A stretch of 64,000 nt of DNA from Candidatus Obscuribacterales bacterium (GCA_019752635.1 JAIELX010000001.1:62001-126000); one strand, 5' to 3'; counted from the stretch's first letter, positions 16,642 through 27,137 are shown. Program-made: numbers and translations. The notes: generated by a model from the letters alone, not told the origin.

Positions 16642-19600
16642 ATGTGGATTGTAAGGCTGGCATTATCGGCGCCTCACACCTTTATTGTGATGGCCATTTC
16701 TATATTTCTATTTGGCTTTGTCTCGTTGAGTCAGATGCCAATGGACATCTTCCCGACCATTGATGTCCCGATTGTAAGTTGCGTTTGGACTTACACCGGA
16801 ATGTCGCCGAAGAACGTCGAGAATCTCATTACCACTGTCAGCGAGCGGGCCTTGGCGTCCACCGTGGGCGGAATTTCGCACATGGAATCCATGTCGCTCA
16901 ACGGCATGAGCGTCATCAAAATATTTCTGCACAAAGGAACGGACATTGGGCTGGCAGTAGCCCAGGCGGCTTCTACTTCTTCGGCGGCGCTCAGGCAAAT
17001 GCCTCCGAACATGTCCCCGCCCATGGTGCTTCAGTCCTCCGCGACAGATGTGCCGATCATGCAATTGTCTGTAGCCAGCAAGACATTGGGCGAAGCGCAA
17101 TTGTTCGATCTGGCCAATCAGTTCATCAGAAGCCAACTGGCGGTTGTACAAGGCGCCACAATTCCCTTTCCTAATGGCGGTAAGTACCGCCAGATCAGCG
17201 TAGACCTTGACCCTAAAGCTATGCTCGGGTACGGACTGACACCGACCGATGTTGTTAACGCCGTCAACACGTCCAGCGTGATCGCACCGAGCGGCACTGC
17301 AAAGATGGGCAAGTCGGAGTATGTCATCACGCTTAACAACATTCCGACAACAGTTGAGAAGCTGAACGATATTCCGGTCAAGCATCGCAACGGCACCACT
17401 GTGTTTGTGCGTGATGTTGCCTTCGTTCATGATGGATTTCAGCCGCAACTAAACATTGTTAACATCAATGGCCATCGCGGCGTCATCATGAATATTCTCA
17501 AGAGTGGTGATGCGTCAACTCTTACGGTTGTGAACCGGGTCAAGGAAGTCCTGCCGCATGTGCGCACCATGATTCCGGCGTCGGCTTCGATCGACATTCT
17601 TACCGACCAGTCGAAGTTTGTTCAGGAGTGCGTTGACGACGTTGCATTCGAAGTAGTCAACGCCGCGCTGTTGACTGCATTGTTCATGCTGGCGATTCTT
17701 GGTAGCTGGCGCAGCACTTTGATTGTAATCACTTCAATTCCGCTGGCCATTTTGTCCGCGATCATCTTGTTGCATATTACCGGCAACACCATCAACTCCA
17801 TGACGCTGGGCGGACTTGCCCTCGCGGTGGGCATGCTGGTGGACGATGCGACAGTAGAAATTGAAAACGTTCACCGCCAAATGGAAATGGGCAAAAGCGT
17901 CGTGCAGGCCATTCTGGATGGTGCTGAAGAAGTGGCAGTACCTGCATTCGTCTCCACTATTTCGATCTGCGTAGTGTTCCTGCCTGTATTTCTTCTTTCT
18001 GAGCCGTCGCGTTCACTGTTTATCCCTCTCGGCTTGACGGTTTCGTTTGCGATGCTGGCTTCCTACGGGCTTTCGCGAACAATTGTTCCGCTTATGTCCA
18101 AGGCATTGTTCGGCGCGGAAGAGCACAAGAAGTCCGGAGGAGAGGGGGCGGAAGACGCTAAAAAGCCTGGCTTCTTTTTGAGCATTCACCTCCTGATAGA
18201 CAAGCTTTTCAATCAGGCACGCGACAGCTACCACGGAGCGTTGGATTGGGCGCTTGCTCACAAAGCTGTTGTGGCTGCTCTATTTCTTGGTTTTTACGCG
18301 GCTTCGTCATTGCTTGTTCCGCTAGTGGGGCGTGACTTTTTCCCTCCTATAGATGCGGGGCAAATTCGCTTGCACCTGAATGTCCCTCCCGGGACGCGCG
18401 TGGAAGAGACCGCAAACATTTACGCGAGGGTTGAACGCGAGATAAAGGAAATCATTCCGGAGGACGAAATCGCGATTATGACCGACAACATAGGGTTGCC
18501 GGTCAGTGGTATCAACTTCGCCTTTTCCGACAGTCAGACAATAAGTGAAGCCGACGGCGAGATTTTGATCTCGTTGGAGGAGCACCGTAAGCGCTCAACG
18601 GATTATTACGAGAAGCACATTCGGGAAATGCTCAACAACAAGTTCCCTGAGTGTTCTCACTACTATCAGCCCGCCGACATCGTGACTCAGATTCTCAATG
18701 CTGGATTGCCTGCGCCAATAGACATCAAGATCATCGGCTTGGACGCGAAAGCTAACTATCAACTGGCGTTGGACATAAAACGCAAAGTCAAAGAGGTTCG
18801 CGGCGCTGTTGACGTGTGCGTGCATCAAGTGGTCAATTCGCCAGAGTACCTGTTCTCTGTAGATCGCACAAAGGCGAACCAAGTGGGGCTTTCGCAGAAA
18901 GACATTTCCAACGCCATGTTGGTCAATCTTAGCTCAAGCTTTCAGGTGATGCCCAACTTCTGGACAAACCCGGGTACCGGCGTTCAGTACAATCTTGCGG
19001 CACAGGCACCGCAGATGGAGATGCGCTCCATCAATGATTTGAACAATATTTCCGTGGGGTCTGCAACAACTGCAACCAATGAAAAGCTACCGGTTCAACT
19101 CATGGCGAACGTTGCCACTCCTACTCGTCAATACACGCCGTATGTGGTCAATCACCTCAATGTGCAGCCCTGCTACGACGTATATGTGGACTGTCAGAAT
19201 CGAGATTTAGGCGGTGTTTCCGAGGATGTGCAGAAGATCGTGACCGAAGCGCAGAAAACGGCTCCACGCGGAACCATTGTCAAAGTAATGGGCCAAGTGA
19301 TGAGCATGGAGACCGCGTTCAAAGGCTTGATTATCGGCATGATCGGCGCTGTGATTCTGGTTTATCTGCTATTGGTCGTCAATTTTCAATCGTGGATCGA
19401 TCCGGTCACTATTTTGATGGCAATTCCCGGGGCACTGACAGGTATTGTCTGGAGTTTGTTCGTCACCCAGACTACCTTTAGCGTACCGGCTTTGATGGGC
19501 GCTGTAATGACGATAGGCGTTGCTTCGGCGAATAGTATTTTGATGGTCACATTTTGCAATGAGCAGATGCACACAGGACTAACAGCAAAGGAAGCAGCTT

Positions 19601-19824
19601 CAACGGCCGGGTTCCAGCGCTTCAGACCAGTGTGCATGACAGCAATCGCCATGATTCTCGGGATGATTCCCATGTCCCTGGGCACGGGACAGAATGCTGC
19701 CATTGGCAGAGCCGTCATTGGCGGACTTACTGTTGCAACGTTCTCTACGCTGTTCTTTGTGCCATTAATGTTTAGTGTTTTCGCCGCCAACCGAAAGAAA
19801 AAAGTCGCAGCTACTGAGCAATGA
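16642..19824 (+). CDS. RND efflux transporter permease (HAE1-related, second system)
   Basis: A 1060-residue inner-membrane RND transporter, first gene of a three-gene operon with its adaptor and TolC-like channel. It keeps the TM4 acidic pair (AVGMLVDDATVEIENVHRQ) needed for proton relay. The lysine that AcrB has in TM10 is absent: the segment reads GVASANSILMVTF, the form of a distinct RND branch, so proton coupling differs in detail from the first pump at 3.3 kb. It begins MWIVRLALSAPHTFIVMAI. The end overlaps the adaptor start (ATGA at 19821-19824). Confidence 0.93.
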   Translation: MWIVRLALSAPHTFIVMAISIFLFGFVSLSQMPMDIFPTIDVPIVSCVWTYTGMSPKNVENLITTVSERALASTVGGISHMESMSLNGMSVIKIFLHKGTDIGLAVAQAASTSSAALRQMPPNMSPPMVLQSSATDVPIMQLSVASKTLGEAQLFDLANQFIRSQLAVVQGATIPFPNGGKYRQISVDLDPKAMLGYGLTPTDVVNAVNTSSVIAPSGTAKMGKSEYVITLNNIPTTVEKLNDIPVKHRNGTTVFVRDVAFVHDGFQPQLNIVNINGHRGVIMNILKSGDASTLTVVNRVKEVLPHVRTMIPASASIDILTDQSKFVQECVDDVAFEVVNAALLTALFMLAILGSWRSTLIVITSIPLAILSAIILLHITGNTINSMTLGGLALAVGMLVDDATVEIENVHRQMEMGKSVVQAILDGAEEVAVPAFVSTISICVVFLPVFLLSEPSRSLFIPLGLTVSFAMLASYGLSRTIVPLMSKALFGAEEHKKSGGEGAEDAKKPGFFLSIHLLIDKLFNQARDSYHGALDWALAHKAVVAALFLGFYAASSLLVPLVGRDFFPPIDAGQIRLHLNVPPGTRVEETANIYARVEREIKEIIPEDEIAIMTDNIGLPVSGINFAFSDSQTISEADGEILISLEEHRKRSTDYYEKHIREMLNNKFPECSHYYQPADIVTQILNAGLPAPIDIKIIGLDAKANYQLALDIKRKVKEVRGAVDVCVHQVVNSPEYLFSVDRTKANQVGLSQKDISNAMLVNLSSSFQVMPNFWTNPGTGVQYNLAAQAPQMEMRSINDLNNISVGSATTATNEKLPVQLMANVATPTRQYTPYVVNHLNVQPCYDVYVDCQNRDLGGVSEDVQKIVTEAQKTAPRGTIVKVMGQVMSMETAFKGLIIGMIGAVILVYLLLVVNFQSWIDPVTILMAIPGALTGIVWSLFVTQTTFSVPALMGAVMTIGVASANSILMVTFCNEQMHTGLTAKEAASTAGFQRFRPVCMTAIAMILGMIPMSLGTGQNAAIGRAVIGGLTVATFSTLFFVPLMFSVFAANRKKKVAATEQ

Positions 19825-21188
19825 AGAATATGCAACCCGATAGTTCCACCGCCAACCACGGACCGAATCGCACAGCAAGGTGCAAGTCCGGAAACACAAT
19901 GATTTTTCTGCTGGTCCTTGCGGTAATAATCGGTGTGCTATTTGCAGTCGGGCTTGTGCCAAAGATGCAGGACAAGCAACTTTTGGACATTAAAGAGAAG
20001 CAGGCTGAGTCGGCAGTTCCGGTTGTACGCACAGTTAAAGCGAAGGTCGCTCCCTTTGAAGAAACAGCGCTTTTCCCCGGCAACATCGGTGCCATGCAGT
20101 ATGCCACCATTTACGCGCGCGTTGACGGGTACCTCAAGAGCCGCATGGTCGACATTGGTGACCGTGTTAAAGCAGGGCAAATTCTCGCTGAAATAGACAC
20201 GCCCACCCTGGACGAAGAGATCGCGCAAGCGGAGGCGGATCTGAAGCAAGCGAAGGCGGCGCTGCATAGTGCGCAAGCGAACTTGAAAGAAACCAGCGCA
20301 CAGGCTGACGCTGCTGCTGCTGAGGTGCGGAAAGCTCAGGCGGATCAGTCCTACGCTTCCGTTACTGCTGATCGTTGGGTGAATATGGCGGAGCGCGGTG
20401 CTGTCAGCTTGCAAAGTCGTGACGAGAAAAATCGGGCGCTTGGTGCGCAGAACGCTTCCTTAGAGGCGGCGCGTGCACAAAAGGTTGCGGCAGACCAGGC
20501 AACGGCTGCGTCAGCGGCTCAGGTCGAAGTGTCGAGAGCCGCGGTCGAAGCTAAGCTTGCCGGCCTGAACAAGTACAAGGCTCAACAGAATTTCAAGTAT
20601 GTAGTTGCTCCGTTTACGGGAGTGATTACTTCGCGCAAAGTGGATCCTGGTGCGCTCATAACTGCAGGTAGTCAATCCACAAGTCTGGAACTATTTCAGA
20701 TGGCTAAGCTAGACGTTCTGCGGATCTACGTCAGTGTGCCGCAAGATATTTCGCGCTATTTGAAGCCCGGACAAAAAGCAGAGCTTGTAGTGACTGCGTT
20801 TCCGGAGAGGCGTTTCGAAGGCACAATAACCAACATTGCCGGCGCGCTGGACCCGCAAACGCGCACGCGGCAAACTGAAACGAAAGTCCCCAATCCTGAT
20901 CATGTGCTGCTTCCCGGGATGTATGCCGATGTGAGGCTTTCAGTTCATAGAGATGACACTTGGGTGAAAGTGCCCAGTGATGCTGTTTTGCCGCGCGGTG
21001 GCGGTTTGCAGGTGGTTGTTGTGAAGGACGGCAAAGCTCATTTTCAAGACGTTGTTCCGGGGCGGGACTTTGGCGATGAAATGGAAATCAAATCTGGTCT
21101 GAACAATGATGACACTGTGGTGGTAAGTCCCCCGGACGACTTGCGTGAAGGCGATCCGGTCAAATCCTCAGACCCGGCAGCTCAATAG
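19821..21188 (+). CDS. RND periplasmic adaptor (second system)
   Basis: A 455-residue membrane-fusion protein. Unlike the lipoprotein adaptor at 2.1 kb it has an uncleaved or signal-anchor helix (about residues 27-46, MIFLLVLAVIIGVLFAVGLV). The core shows the lipoyl half-motif (YATIYARVDGYLKSRMVDIGDRVKAGQILAEID), a long alanine-rich coiled coil of about 120 residues, the second half-motif (VVAPFTGVITSRKVDPGALIT), beta-barrel and membrane-proximal domains. It overlaps the pump gene by 4 nt and leaves 7 nt before the channel gene. Confidence 0.92.
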   Translation: MKNMQPDSSTANHGPNRTARCKSGNTMIFLLVLAVIIGVLFAVGLVPKMQDKQLLDIKEKQAESAVPVVRTVKAKVAPFEETALFPGNIGAMQYATIYARVDGYLKSRMVDIGDRVKAGQILAEIDTPTLDEEIAQAEADLKQAKAALHSAQANLKETSAQADAAAAEVRKAQADQSYASVTADRWVNMAERGAVSLQSRDEKNRALGAQNASLEAARAQKVAADQATAASAAQVEVSRAAVEAKLAGLNKYKAQQNFKYVVAPFTGVITSRKVDPGALITAGSQSTSLELFQMAKLDVLRIYVSVPQDISRYLKPGQKAELVVTAFPERRFEGTITNIAGALDPQTRTRQTETKVPNPDHVLLPGMYADVRLSVHRDDTWVKVPSDAVLPRGGGLQVVVVKDGKAHFQDVVPGRDFGDEMEIKSGLNNDDTVVVSPPDDLREGDPVKSSDPAAQ

Positions 21189-21195
21189 GTAAACA

Positions 21196-22986
21196 ATGGA
21201 AGCTAAGCGGATTATCTTCTGCATTCTGATTGCCGTGGGGCTCTGTTCGCTCACTGCGAGTCAGCGCGTCGTAGCCGCCGACTCCAGACGCATTGCCGAG
21301 TCCCCTGCCAGCGATAACACTAGCCCCTTGCGGGAGTCGATTCCTTCTGCGAACGCTGACGCCACTGCGCCGCTGCGGGGTGCTATACCTGCGCCCGGTG
21401 ATACCCGCTTGCGGCAAGGCAGCGCCAGTTCAGCCGTCACGCCCAATGCTTTCAACAAGCTGGATGAGATAGTCAATCAAGCACAAGAATCAGAAGGGGC
21501 CATGTTTATTGACCAAAACAAGATTCAGGTCAAGAAACCGCTACTAACCGCGCTGATTAAGTTGAATGACGATATCTCGCCATACGGACTGGATGCGATC
21601 GGCGAAAAGTCGCTGACGCTCCGGGATGTTCTCACGCAAGAGCTGCTCAATAACCTTGATATCCGTATTTCCAATTCCGACTATCAGACCAGTAAATGGA
21701 ATTTTAGAAGTTCACTCGGAGGCTTCTTGCCCAGCCTGGGAAATCAGCTCACCTACCAGGGGCTGACCGGCAAGTACGCTAGCCCATTTGGTTTGTTGAC
21801 GAGTATTGGTAGCCCTTACCTGACTATTCCGTCTGCGTTAACCTGGAACTTCTTTGATGGTGGTGCCACTATTTTTGGTGCACTACAAAGCAATCATCAA
21901 TATAAAGCGGCGAAGTACGACCTGCAGCGTACAACAAACGATTTGTTGTATGAGGGGGCGCGTCTTTATTATCAACTTGTACTGCAAGACGTGTTGCTTC
22001 AAATTCGGATCAAAGCCGTTGAAACGTCAGAAGCTCTGGTCGAGAAGAATCGCATTCAATATCAATACGGAGCCAATACGCAGCTTGACGTGTTGCAAGC
22101 GGAAACGCAGCTGACAAAAGACAGACAAGCTTTGATCTCTCAACAAATTGCGCGCCGCAAAGCCGCCGTGTTGCTTGCAACAAATTTGAATTTGAACTGC
22201 GAGGAGGACCTCCTGGTTACCGATCGTGTGGTCGGTTCCAATCGTCTGGTAGACGAAAGTTTAAAGGTTCACGATCTAGTTCAAATAGCCATAGACACTC
22301 GACCGGAGCTGAAGAAGTGGGAACAGCTGCGTCTTGCGGCTAAGGACGCCATCAAGGTTGCTTATGCGCCACTGATACCGTCTGTGGTGGGAAGCGCCGG
22401 TCTGTCCACGACAGGAGCGCTTGTCGCCAGTGGCGGTAGCGCAAGTAGTGCTTCCAGTTCCGCTTCGACCGGTTCGTTTGGAACGGGAAGCTTTTCCTCG
22501 AGTAGCGTTTCCTCCGTTGGCGGTGGCGGCGGCTCCGGTAAGCGGTTCAACCTGGCAGAAATCTATCTGATTGGCGTAACCGTGCAATGGAACATCGGCG
22601 GGCTCGGACTGACGGATACATCCAAAATTCAGGCGGCCCGATGGCAAGCCCGTAAGGCTCAGCAAGAGTTCGCCCGCGAATTGACCTACGTTTGTAAGAG
22701 CGTTCGCGATGCTTATCTGGACTCACTGGACGCCGAAAATCTCATAGCGGCAACATCAGCTTCCGTCAAGTCTTCCAGAGAGCAGCTCAAAGTAGCTGTC
22801 ATTCGTCTGGAAGAGGGCGTGGGGATGGACCTCGACGTTGTGAATGCACAGCGCGAATACACAGACGCGCTGGTCAGCAAAGCAAAAGCGATCGTACAGT
22901 TCAACCAGGCGCAAGCCGAACTTGTGCGCGCCATGGGACGCATTTCGGTGGATGCCCTCACTTCGGTGTCAGCCATCAGACGCTAA
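21196..22986 (+). CDS. TolC-like outer-membrane efflux channel
   Basis: A 596-residue outer-membrane factor. After the signal peptide (ends about residue 28, RVVAA) comes an unstructured insertion of about 100 residues, then two copies of the TolC helical hairpin: first half about 140-330 with YQYGANTQLDVLQAETQL, second about 370-590 with RLEEGVGMDLDVVNAQREY. A Ser/Gly-rich stretch around 415-450 (ASSASSSASTGSFGTG) sits where an outer-membrane strand loop is expected. Third gene of the operon; the only such channel in the window and possibly shared with the 2-6.6 kb system. Confidence 0.9.
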   Translation: MEAKRIIFCILIAVGLCSLTASQRVVAADSRRIAESPASDNTSPLRESIPSANADATAPLRGAIPAPGDTRLRQGSASSAVTPNAFNKLDEIVNQAQESEGAMFIDQNKIQVKKPLLTALIKLNDDISPYGLDAIGEKSLTLRDVLTQELLNNLDIRISNSDYQTSKWNFRSSLGGFLPSLGNQLTYQGLTGKYASPFGLLTSIGSPYLTIPSALTWNFFDGGATIFGALQSNHQYKAAKYDLQRTTNDLLYEGARLYYQLVLQDVLLQIRIKAVETSEALVEKNRIQYQYGANTQLDVLQAETQLTKDRQALISQQIARRKAAVLLATNLNLNCEEDLLVTDRVVGSNRLVDESLKVHDLVQIAIDTRPELKKWEQLRLAAKDAIKVAYAPLIPSVVGSAGLSTTGALVASGGSASSASSSASTGSFGTGSFSSSSVSSVGGGGGSGKRFNLAEIYLIGVTVQWNIGGLGLTDTSKIQAARWQARKAQQEFARELTYVCKSVRDAYLDSLDAENLIAATSASVKSSREQLKVAVIRLEEGVGMDLDVVNAQREYTDALVSKAKAIVQFNQAQAELVRAMGRISVDALTSVSAIRR

Positions 22987-23047
22987 CTTTCAGTCTGATT
23001 TCGGGTTCACGACGCCACATTGTTGCCGTCGGCCGGGAGGACGGCGA

Positions 23048-23413
23048 TTACACTAAGAAGTGATCGTCTAGCGAATAAGCCGGGTAACAATCAACTTCAA
23101 CCACCGTTGCGTCTCCGATTGCGTAGTGGACTTGATTTGGTTTTACGATATGAATATCGCCCGGGTTCATTACGTGCTCGACATTGTCGATGAATAGGCG
23201 AAGCTGTCCGCGCAGAATCTTGTAGTGTTCGTCCGTTTTGCGATGAAAATGGGGCTGGGATTCGTCGATTACTGCGATTGCTTTGCTATGTTCGCTGCTT
23301 TTAGCGGGAATCTCGCAAACAATTTCTTTGGCATTACCACCGGGCGGAAGCTCTTTGATAACGCTGTTCGGATGTTGCTCTGCAAGCTCACGTACAATCG
23401 CAGTTACATTCAT
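23048..23413 (-). CDS. Small cupin-domain protein
   Basis: A 121-residue single-domain cupin. Motif 1 (PHFHRKTDEHYKILRGQL) with His-x-His and Glu, and motif 2 (PGDIHIVKPNQVHYAIG) with the second histidine, give a full metal-binding set. Such small cupins are isomerases, dioxygenases or sugar/effector binders; the substrate cannot be told. AGGTA lies just upstream of the ATG. It stands alone, divergent from the ketopantoate reductase gene. Confidence 0.8.
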   Translation of the reverse strand: MNVTAIVRELAEQHPNSVIKELPPGGNAKEIVCEIPAKSSEHSKAIAVIDESQPHFHRKTDEHYKILRGQLRLFIDNVEHVMNPGDIHIVKPNQVHYAIGDATVVEVDCYPAYSLDDHFLV

Positions 23414-23539
23414 GCTAGTACCTGTTAGACCGAGAATCGGGATATTATGTCAGAATCGGCGCACTTCAATCGAATGGCGCTCGGTTGACGTTGGTTGACT
23501 GTGACTGCAAGAATAGTGCCAGCGGAGCCGAGGTTGTAA

Positions 23540-24466
23540 ATGCGTATTTTGATTTTGGGTGCAGGAGCAACTGGTGGCTATTTTGGCGGTCGTTTGCTGG
23601 AGGCCGGGTGCGATGTTACCTTTCTGGTTCGTCCTCGACGGGCTGAGCAGCTTGCTTCCCGAGGACTGGAGATTCGCTCCGAGCTAGGGGATGCCAACAT
23701 CAAACCGGTTCCTACCACTCTAGAATCGGATGGTAGCGAGTTCGATGTTATTTTGTTGTCCTGCAAAGCGTTTGATTTGCACTCGGGAATCTCTGCCATT
23801 CAGCCGTTCGTGACGAAGCAAACGGTAGTTATTCCGCTGCTCAATGGAATGCTACACATCAATTCTCTTACAGAACGCCTTGGTGAGGATAAAGTTTTGG
23901 GCGGCTTCTGCGCGATAGCTGTAACACTGGATGAACAAGGGGTTGTGAGACACCTGAACAACAATCACATTCTGCGTTTTGGTGAGATAAACGGACAGTT
24001 TTCCACCCGAGTCACTGAGATCGAGAAGGTTTTTCAGCGAGCTTCGATTGAAGTCCGCGCCAGTAAGAGCATCGTTCACGACATGTGGGAAAAGTGGATC
24101 ATGCTCGCGACTTTAGCCGGCGTCAATTGTTTGCTGAGGGGGAATGTTGGTGATGTACTTAACTGCCCGTACGGTGAAGCTCTAACCCTTCGCATGCTTG
24201 ATGAGTGCTGCAAGATATCGGACCGAAACGGCTTTACTGCGCGCTCTGCATTCTTTGATCGCACTTTGAAGATGCTGACTGATACCAATTCTGATTTGAC
24301 CGCGTCGATGCTTCGCGATTTGCAAAACGGCAATCGGACCGAAGCCGATCATGTGCTTGGGGACTTGATTTTCCGTGGCAAAGAGCATGCCGTTGATATG
24401 CCATTACTTCAGGCGGCCTATTGCAACTTAAAAGTCTACGAGTTGCATCGCTTTTCCCGGGACTAG
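23540..24466 (+). CDS. panE: 2-dehydropantoate 2-reductase (ketopantoate reductase)
   Basis: NADPH-dependent reduction of ketopantoate to pantoate, in pantothenate/CoA synthesis. 308 residues, normal length. The N-terminal Rossmann motif GAGATGGYFGGRLLEAG fits the family GxGxxG, followed by ILLSCKAFDL, VIPLLNGM and the C-terminal helical domain (WEKWIMLATLAGVNCLLRGNVGDVL, carrying the usual active-site lysine). The ATG has GAGG about 6 nt upstream. Paralogues of this family with other substrates exist, so the assignment rests on overall similarity. Confidence 0.85.
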   Translation: MRILILGAGATGGYFGGRLLEAGCDVTFLVRPRRAEQLASRGLEIRSELGDANIKPVPTTLESDGSEFDVILLSCKAFDLHSGISAIQPFVTKQTVVIPLLNGMLHINSLTERLGEDKVLGGFCAIAVTLDEQGVVRHLNNNHILRFGEINGQFSTRVTEIEKVFQRASIEVRASKSIVHDMWEKWIMLATLAGVNCLLRGNVGDVLNCPYGEALTLRMLDECCKISDRNGFTARSAFFDRTLKMLTDTNSDLTASMLRDLQNGNRTEADHVLGDLIFRGKEHAVDMPLLQAAYCNLKVYELHRFSRD

Positions 24467-24524
24467 ACTTGCTAAGGAATTCTAAGTCATCCGTTTTCGT
24501 TCAATTTAGACAGGTCTTGTTGAT

Positions 24525-27137
24525 CTAGCCTGAGCCAATTAGATCTATGCCGGCGCCCTTGTTCTTTCGGTTGAGCATTGCGGCAAGCGCGGGATGTTCT
24601 TTGAGCTCAGGATCGGCTTTCACAACTTCGATTGCCGCTTGTCGTGCGTTCTCCAGAATTGCGGCATCTTTCACGATGTCTGCCAATATCAGGTCCGGCA
24701 TTCCACTCTGCCTTACGCCGAGGAACTCGCCAGGTCCGCGTAGCTCCAGATCTTTTTCAGCAATGACGAATCCATCATTCGTTTGGCACATGATGGCGAG
24801 CCGTTGTCGCGTTTGTTCAGAGCGCGATTCGGAAACAAGGAAGCAATATGACTGTTCTGCGCCTCGTCCAACGCGCCCTCGCAGTTGATGTAATTGAGCC
24901 AATCCGAAACGGTCTGCGTTTTCAATCACCATCACGGACGCATTCGGCACGTCAACCCCAACTTCGATGACGGTGGTTGAAACCAGTATGTCGAATTCCT
25001 TTTTGCGGAATTTGTCCATGACCTCGTCTTTTTCTTGCGGTTTCAGTTTGCCATGCATGAGTCCGACGTTACGGTCTTGAAACTCGATTTTCAGTTTCTC
25101 GTACTCTACTGTAGCTGCTTTTGCAGAGAGCGTTTCCGACTCTTCGATCAACGGAAAAACGACATATGCCTGGCGCCCTCGGAGTAACTGTTGGCGAATA
25201 AATCCCCACAGATCTTTCTTCTTGCCCGGGGAAACTTGTCTGGTGTCGATTGGCTTTCTGCCGGGGGGCAACTCGTCTATTTCAGAAACATCCAAGTCGC
25301 CGTGCAATGAAAGCGCCAGTGTGCGAGGAATCGGAGTTGCCGTCATAGTGAGGAGTTCAGGATTAACTCCTTTTGCCTTGAGTAAAGCACGTTGCTTGAC
25401 ACCAAATCTGTGTTGCTCATCGATGATGACGAAACCAAGTTGCCGAAATTCAACATCATCTTGAATTAAAGCGTGTGTACCGATTGCTACATGTATCTGA
25501 CCGCTAGCCAAGTCCTGTTGGATGCTTCGGCGCTCCTTGACTCCTTGCTTGCCCAGTAGGAGCCCGCATCGAAGGCCCAGTGGCGTCATCCAGCGTTGAA
25601 ACTGCCGGTAGTGCTGTTCGGCAAGTATCTCCGTCGGTGCCATCACTGCAACCTGGAAGCCGTTCTGAATCGCGACGAGTGCGGACAGCGCTGCAACGAC
25701 AGTCTTTCCCGATCCGACGTCGCCCTGAACTAATCGATGCATCGGTCTGTCGGAAGCGAGATCTCCTGCTATCTCTTTGAAGACCCGTTCTTGAGCGCTC
25801 GTGAGCGTGAAAGGCAGATTTGTTCTGAATTTTTCCAAGAGCTCGCCTGTGCCGATCGGCAGTGCCAGCGCCTCTGTAGATTCCTGGAAGCGATAACGCC
25901 GTTGTGCCAGATGCAGCTGGGCCGCAAACAACTCATCGAACACGAGTCTTCTGCGTGCTTCTTCCTTCGAATCCCAATCTTCGGGAAAGTGAATTCCCCA
26001 CAACGCTTCAGGCAAAGTTTGCATTTCGTAGCGTGCGCGCACGCCCTCGGGTAGCCCGTCGCTGAGATTGTCGCCGTAGAGTTCCAGTGCGGTGTGAATG
26101 ATGCCGCGTAAGTATCGCAGGGATAGTCCTTCCGTTAGCGGATAGACCGGCACCAGCCGTCCTGCATGAATTGATTCTGATTCGTCTTCGCCATCGGTGT
26201 GACCACCGATCAACTCGATTTCCGCATTCTTTAGTTGTAGCTTGCCTTTATAGGAATCAAGCTCCACTCGACCGGAGGCAAGCACCCTGGCTCCTTTCGG
26301 GAAGCTGGCCTTGTAACGATCGAGCAAAAACTTATTGGATCTTCCACCGATGAACCGGCTAACTGTGATACTGCCGCTGCCATCATTTATTACGATGGTG
26401 ACAATGGAGATGTTGCCCTTCTTCGATTGAAATGCGCCGACCGACCGGATCTCGCCAATAATAGTAACGTCTTCGCCCGGCTCCAGTTCGCTGATTCGTA
26501 GCCTGTTCTGAAAGTCCAAATGCTGTCGCGGATAGTGTCTCAGAAGATCGCCTACCGTATGAACGCCGACCTTATCGAGCAGGTCCGACATCTTCGGACC
26601 GACTCCTTTGAGAAACTTGACTTCGACACTATCGGGATCGTTGGTAGTTGTTGCTGGCGGCTTCGGAGAAAACTTGGCGCCTGGTACTTCTCGATTGATC
26701 GGTGCTTCTGATTTTTTATCAGAGTTTGCTTCAACTTTCGTTTCAGGTTTTGTTTTTGGCGCACTTTGCTTGCGTGCTGCCTTTTTCTCCGCCATGGAGG
26801 GGGCCACGAATGTGGTGCCGGAGGATTCGCGCACGAGACCAATGACTGGCGGTTCTACCGGATCGCCGCTGAGAAGCTCCTCCGTGCGGCGCAAAATGGC
26901 TATACGTGAAGCAACGTCTGTATTGGGATACTGGCGAAACAAACCACGAATTGTCGACCAGCGCGTATCTGTTGGATATCGCTTGCAGAGCTTCTCGGCG
27001 GTGCGTCTCATAAAGTCGGAGAAGGTTGTGCGCTTCCCTCTGAAATCGGTATGTCGGGCTCGCCGCTCCACAACAATTGCTCTTGTGAGCGCTGCTATCT
27101 CCGCCTCACGGTCCATAGTTTTGCCCTGCGTCAGCAC
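24525..27137 (-). CDS. recG: ATP-dependent DNA helicase RecG, with long N-terminal extension
   Basis: Branch-migrating helicase acting on stalled forks. 870 residues, against about 690 in E. coli; the extra 170 at the N-terminus (basic, with a KPETKVEANSDKK linker) resembles the extension known in cyanobacterial RecG. The wedge OB domain spans about 200-315; Walker A GDVGSGKT at 472-479; DEQH at 573-576; motif III TATPIPRTLAL; the second RecA domain with VGRGAEQSYC and the C-terminal TRG region (QRLAIMCQTNDGFVIAEKDLELRGPGEFLG) are all present. A GTG start at 27137 has GAGG 6 nt upstream; ATG 27116 is the alternative. Confidence 0.95.
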   Translation of the reverse strand: MLTQGKTMDREAEIAALTRAIVVERRARHTDFRGKRTTFSDFMRRTAEKLCKRYPTDTRWSTIRGLFRQYPNTDVASRIAILRRTEELLSGDPVEPPVIGLVRESSGTTFVAPSMAEKKAARKQSAPKTKPETKVEANSDKKSEAPINREVPGAKFSPKPPATTTNDPDSVEVKFLKGVGPKMSDLLDKVGVHTVGDLLRHYPRQHLDFQNRLRISELEPGEDVTIIGEIRSVGAFQSKKGNISIVTIVINDGSGSITVSRFIGGRSNKFLLDRYKASFPKGARVLASGRVELDSYKGKLQLKNAEIELIGGHTDGEDESESIHAGRLVPVYPLTEGLSLRYLRGIIHTALELYGDNLSDGLPEGVRARYEMQTLPEALWGIHFPEDWDSKEEARRRLVFDELFAAQLHLAQRRYRFQESTEALALPIGTGELLEKFRTNLPFTLTSAQERVFKEIAGDLASDRPMHRLVQGDVGSGKTVVAALSALVAIQNGFQVAVMAPTEILAEQHYRQFQRWMTPLGLRCGLLLGKQGVKERRSIQQDLASGQIHVAIGTHALIQDDVEFRQLGFVIIDEQHRFGVKQRALLKAKGVNPELLTMTATPIPRTLALSLHGDLDVSEIDELPPGRKPIDTRQVSPGKKKDLWGFIRQQLLRGRQAYVVFPLIEESETLSAKAATVEYEKLKIEFQDRNVGLMHGKLKPQEKDEVMDKFRKKEFDILVSTTVIEVGVDVPNASVMVIENADRFGLAQLHQLRGRVGRGAEQSYCFLVSESRSEQTRQRLAIMCQTNDGFVIAEKDLELRGPGEFLGVRQSGMPDLILADIVKDAAILENARQAAIEVVKADPELKEHPALAAMLNRKNKGAGIDLIGSG

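Noticed and set aside
16452..16643. 63-residue minus-strand frame between the helical protein gene and the second RND pump
   Set aside because: Starts across the pump start codon, no ribosome site and no recognisable fold.
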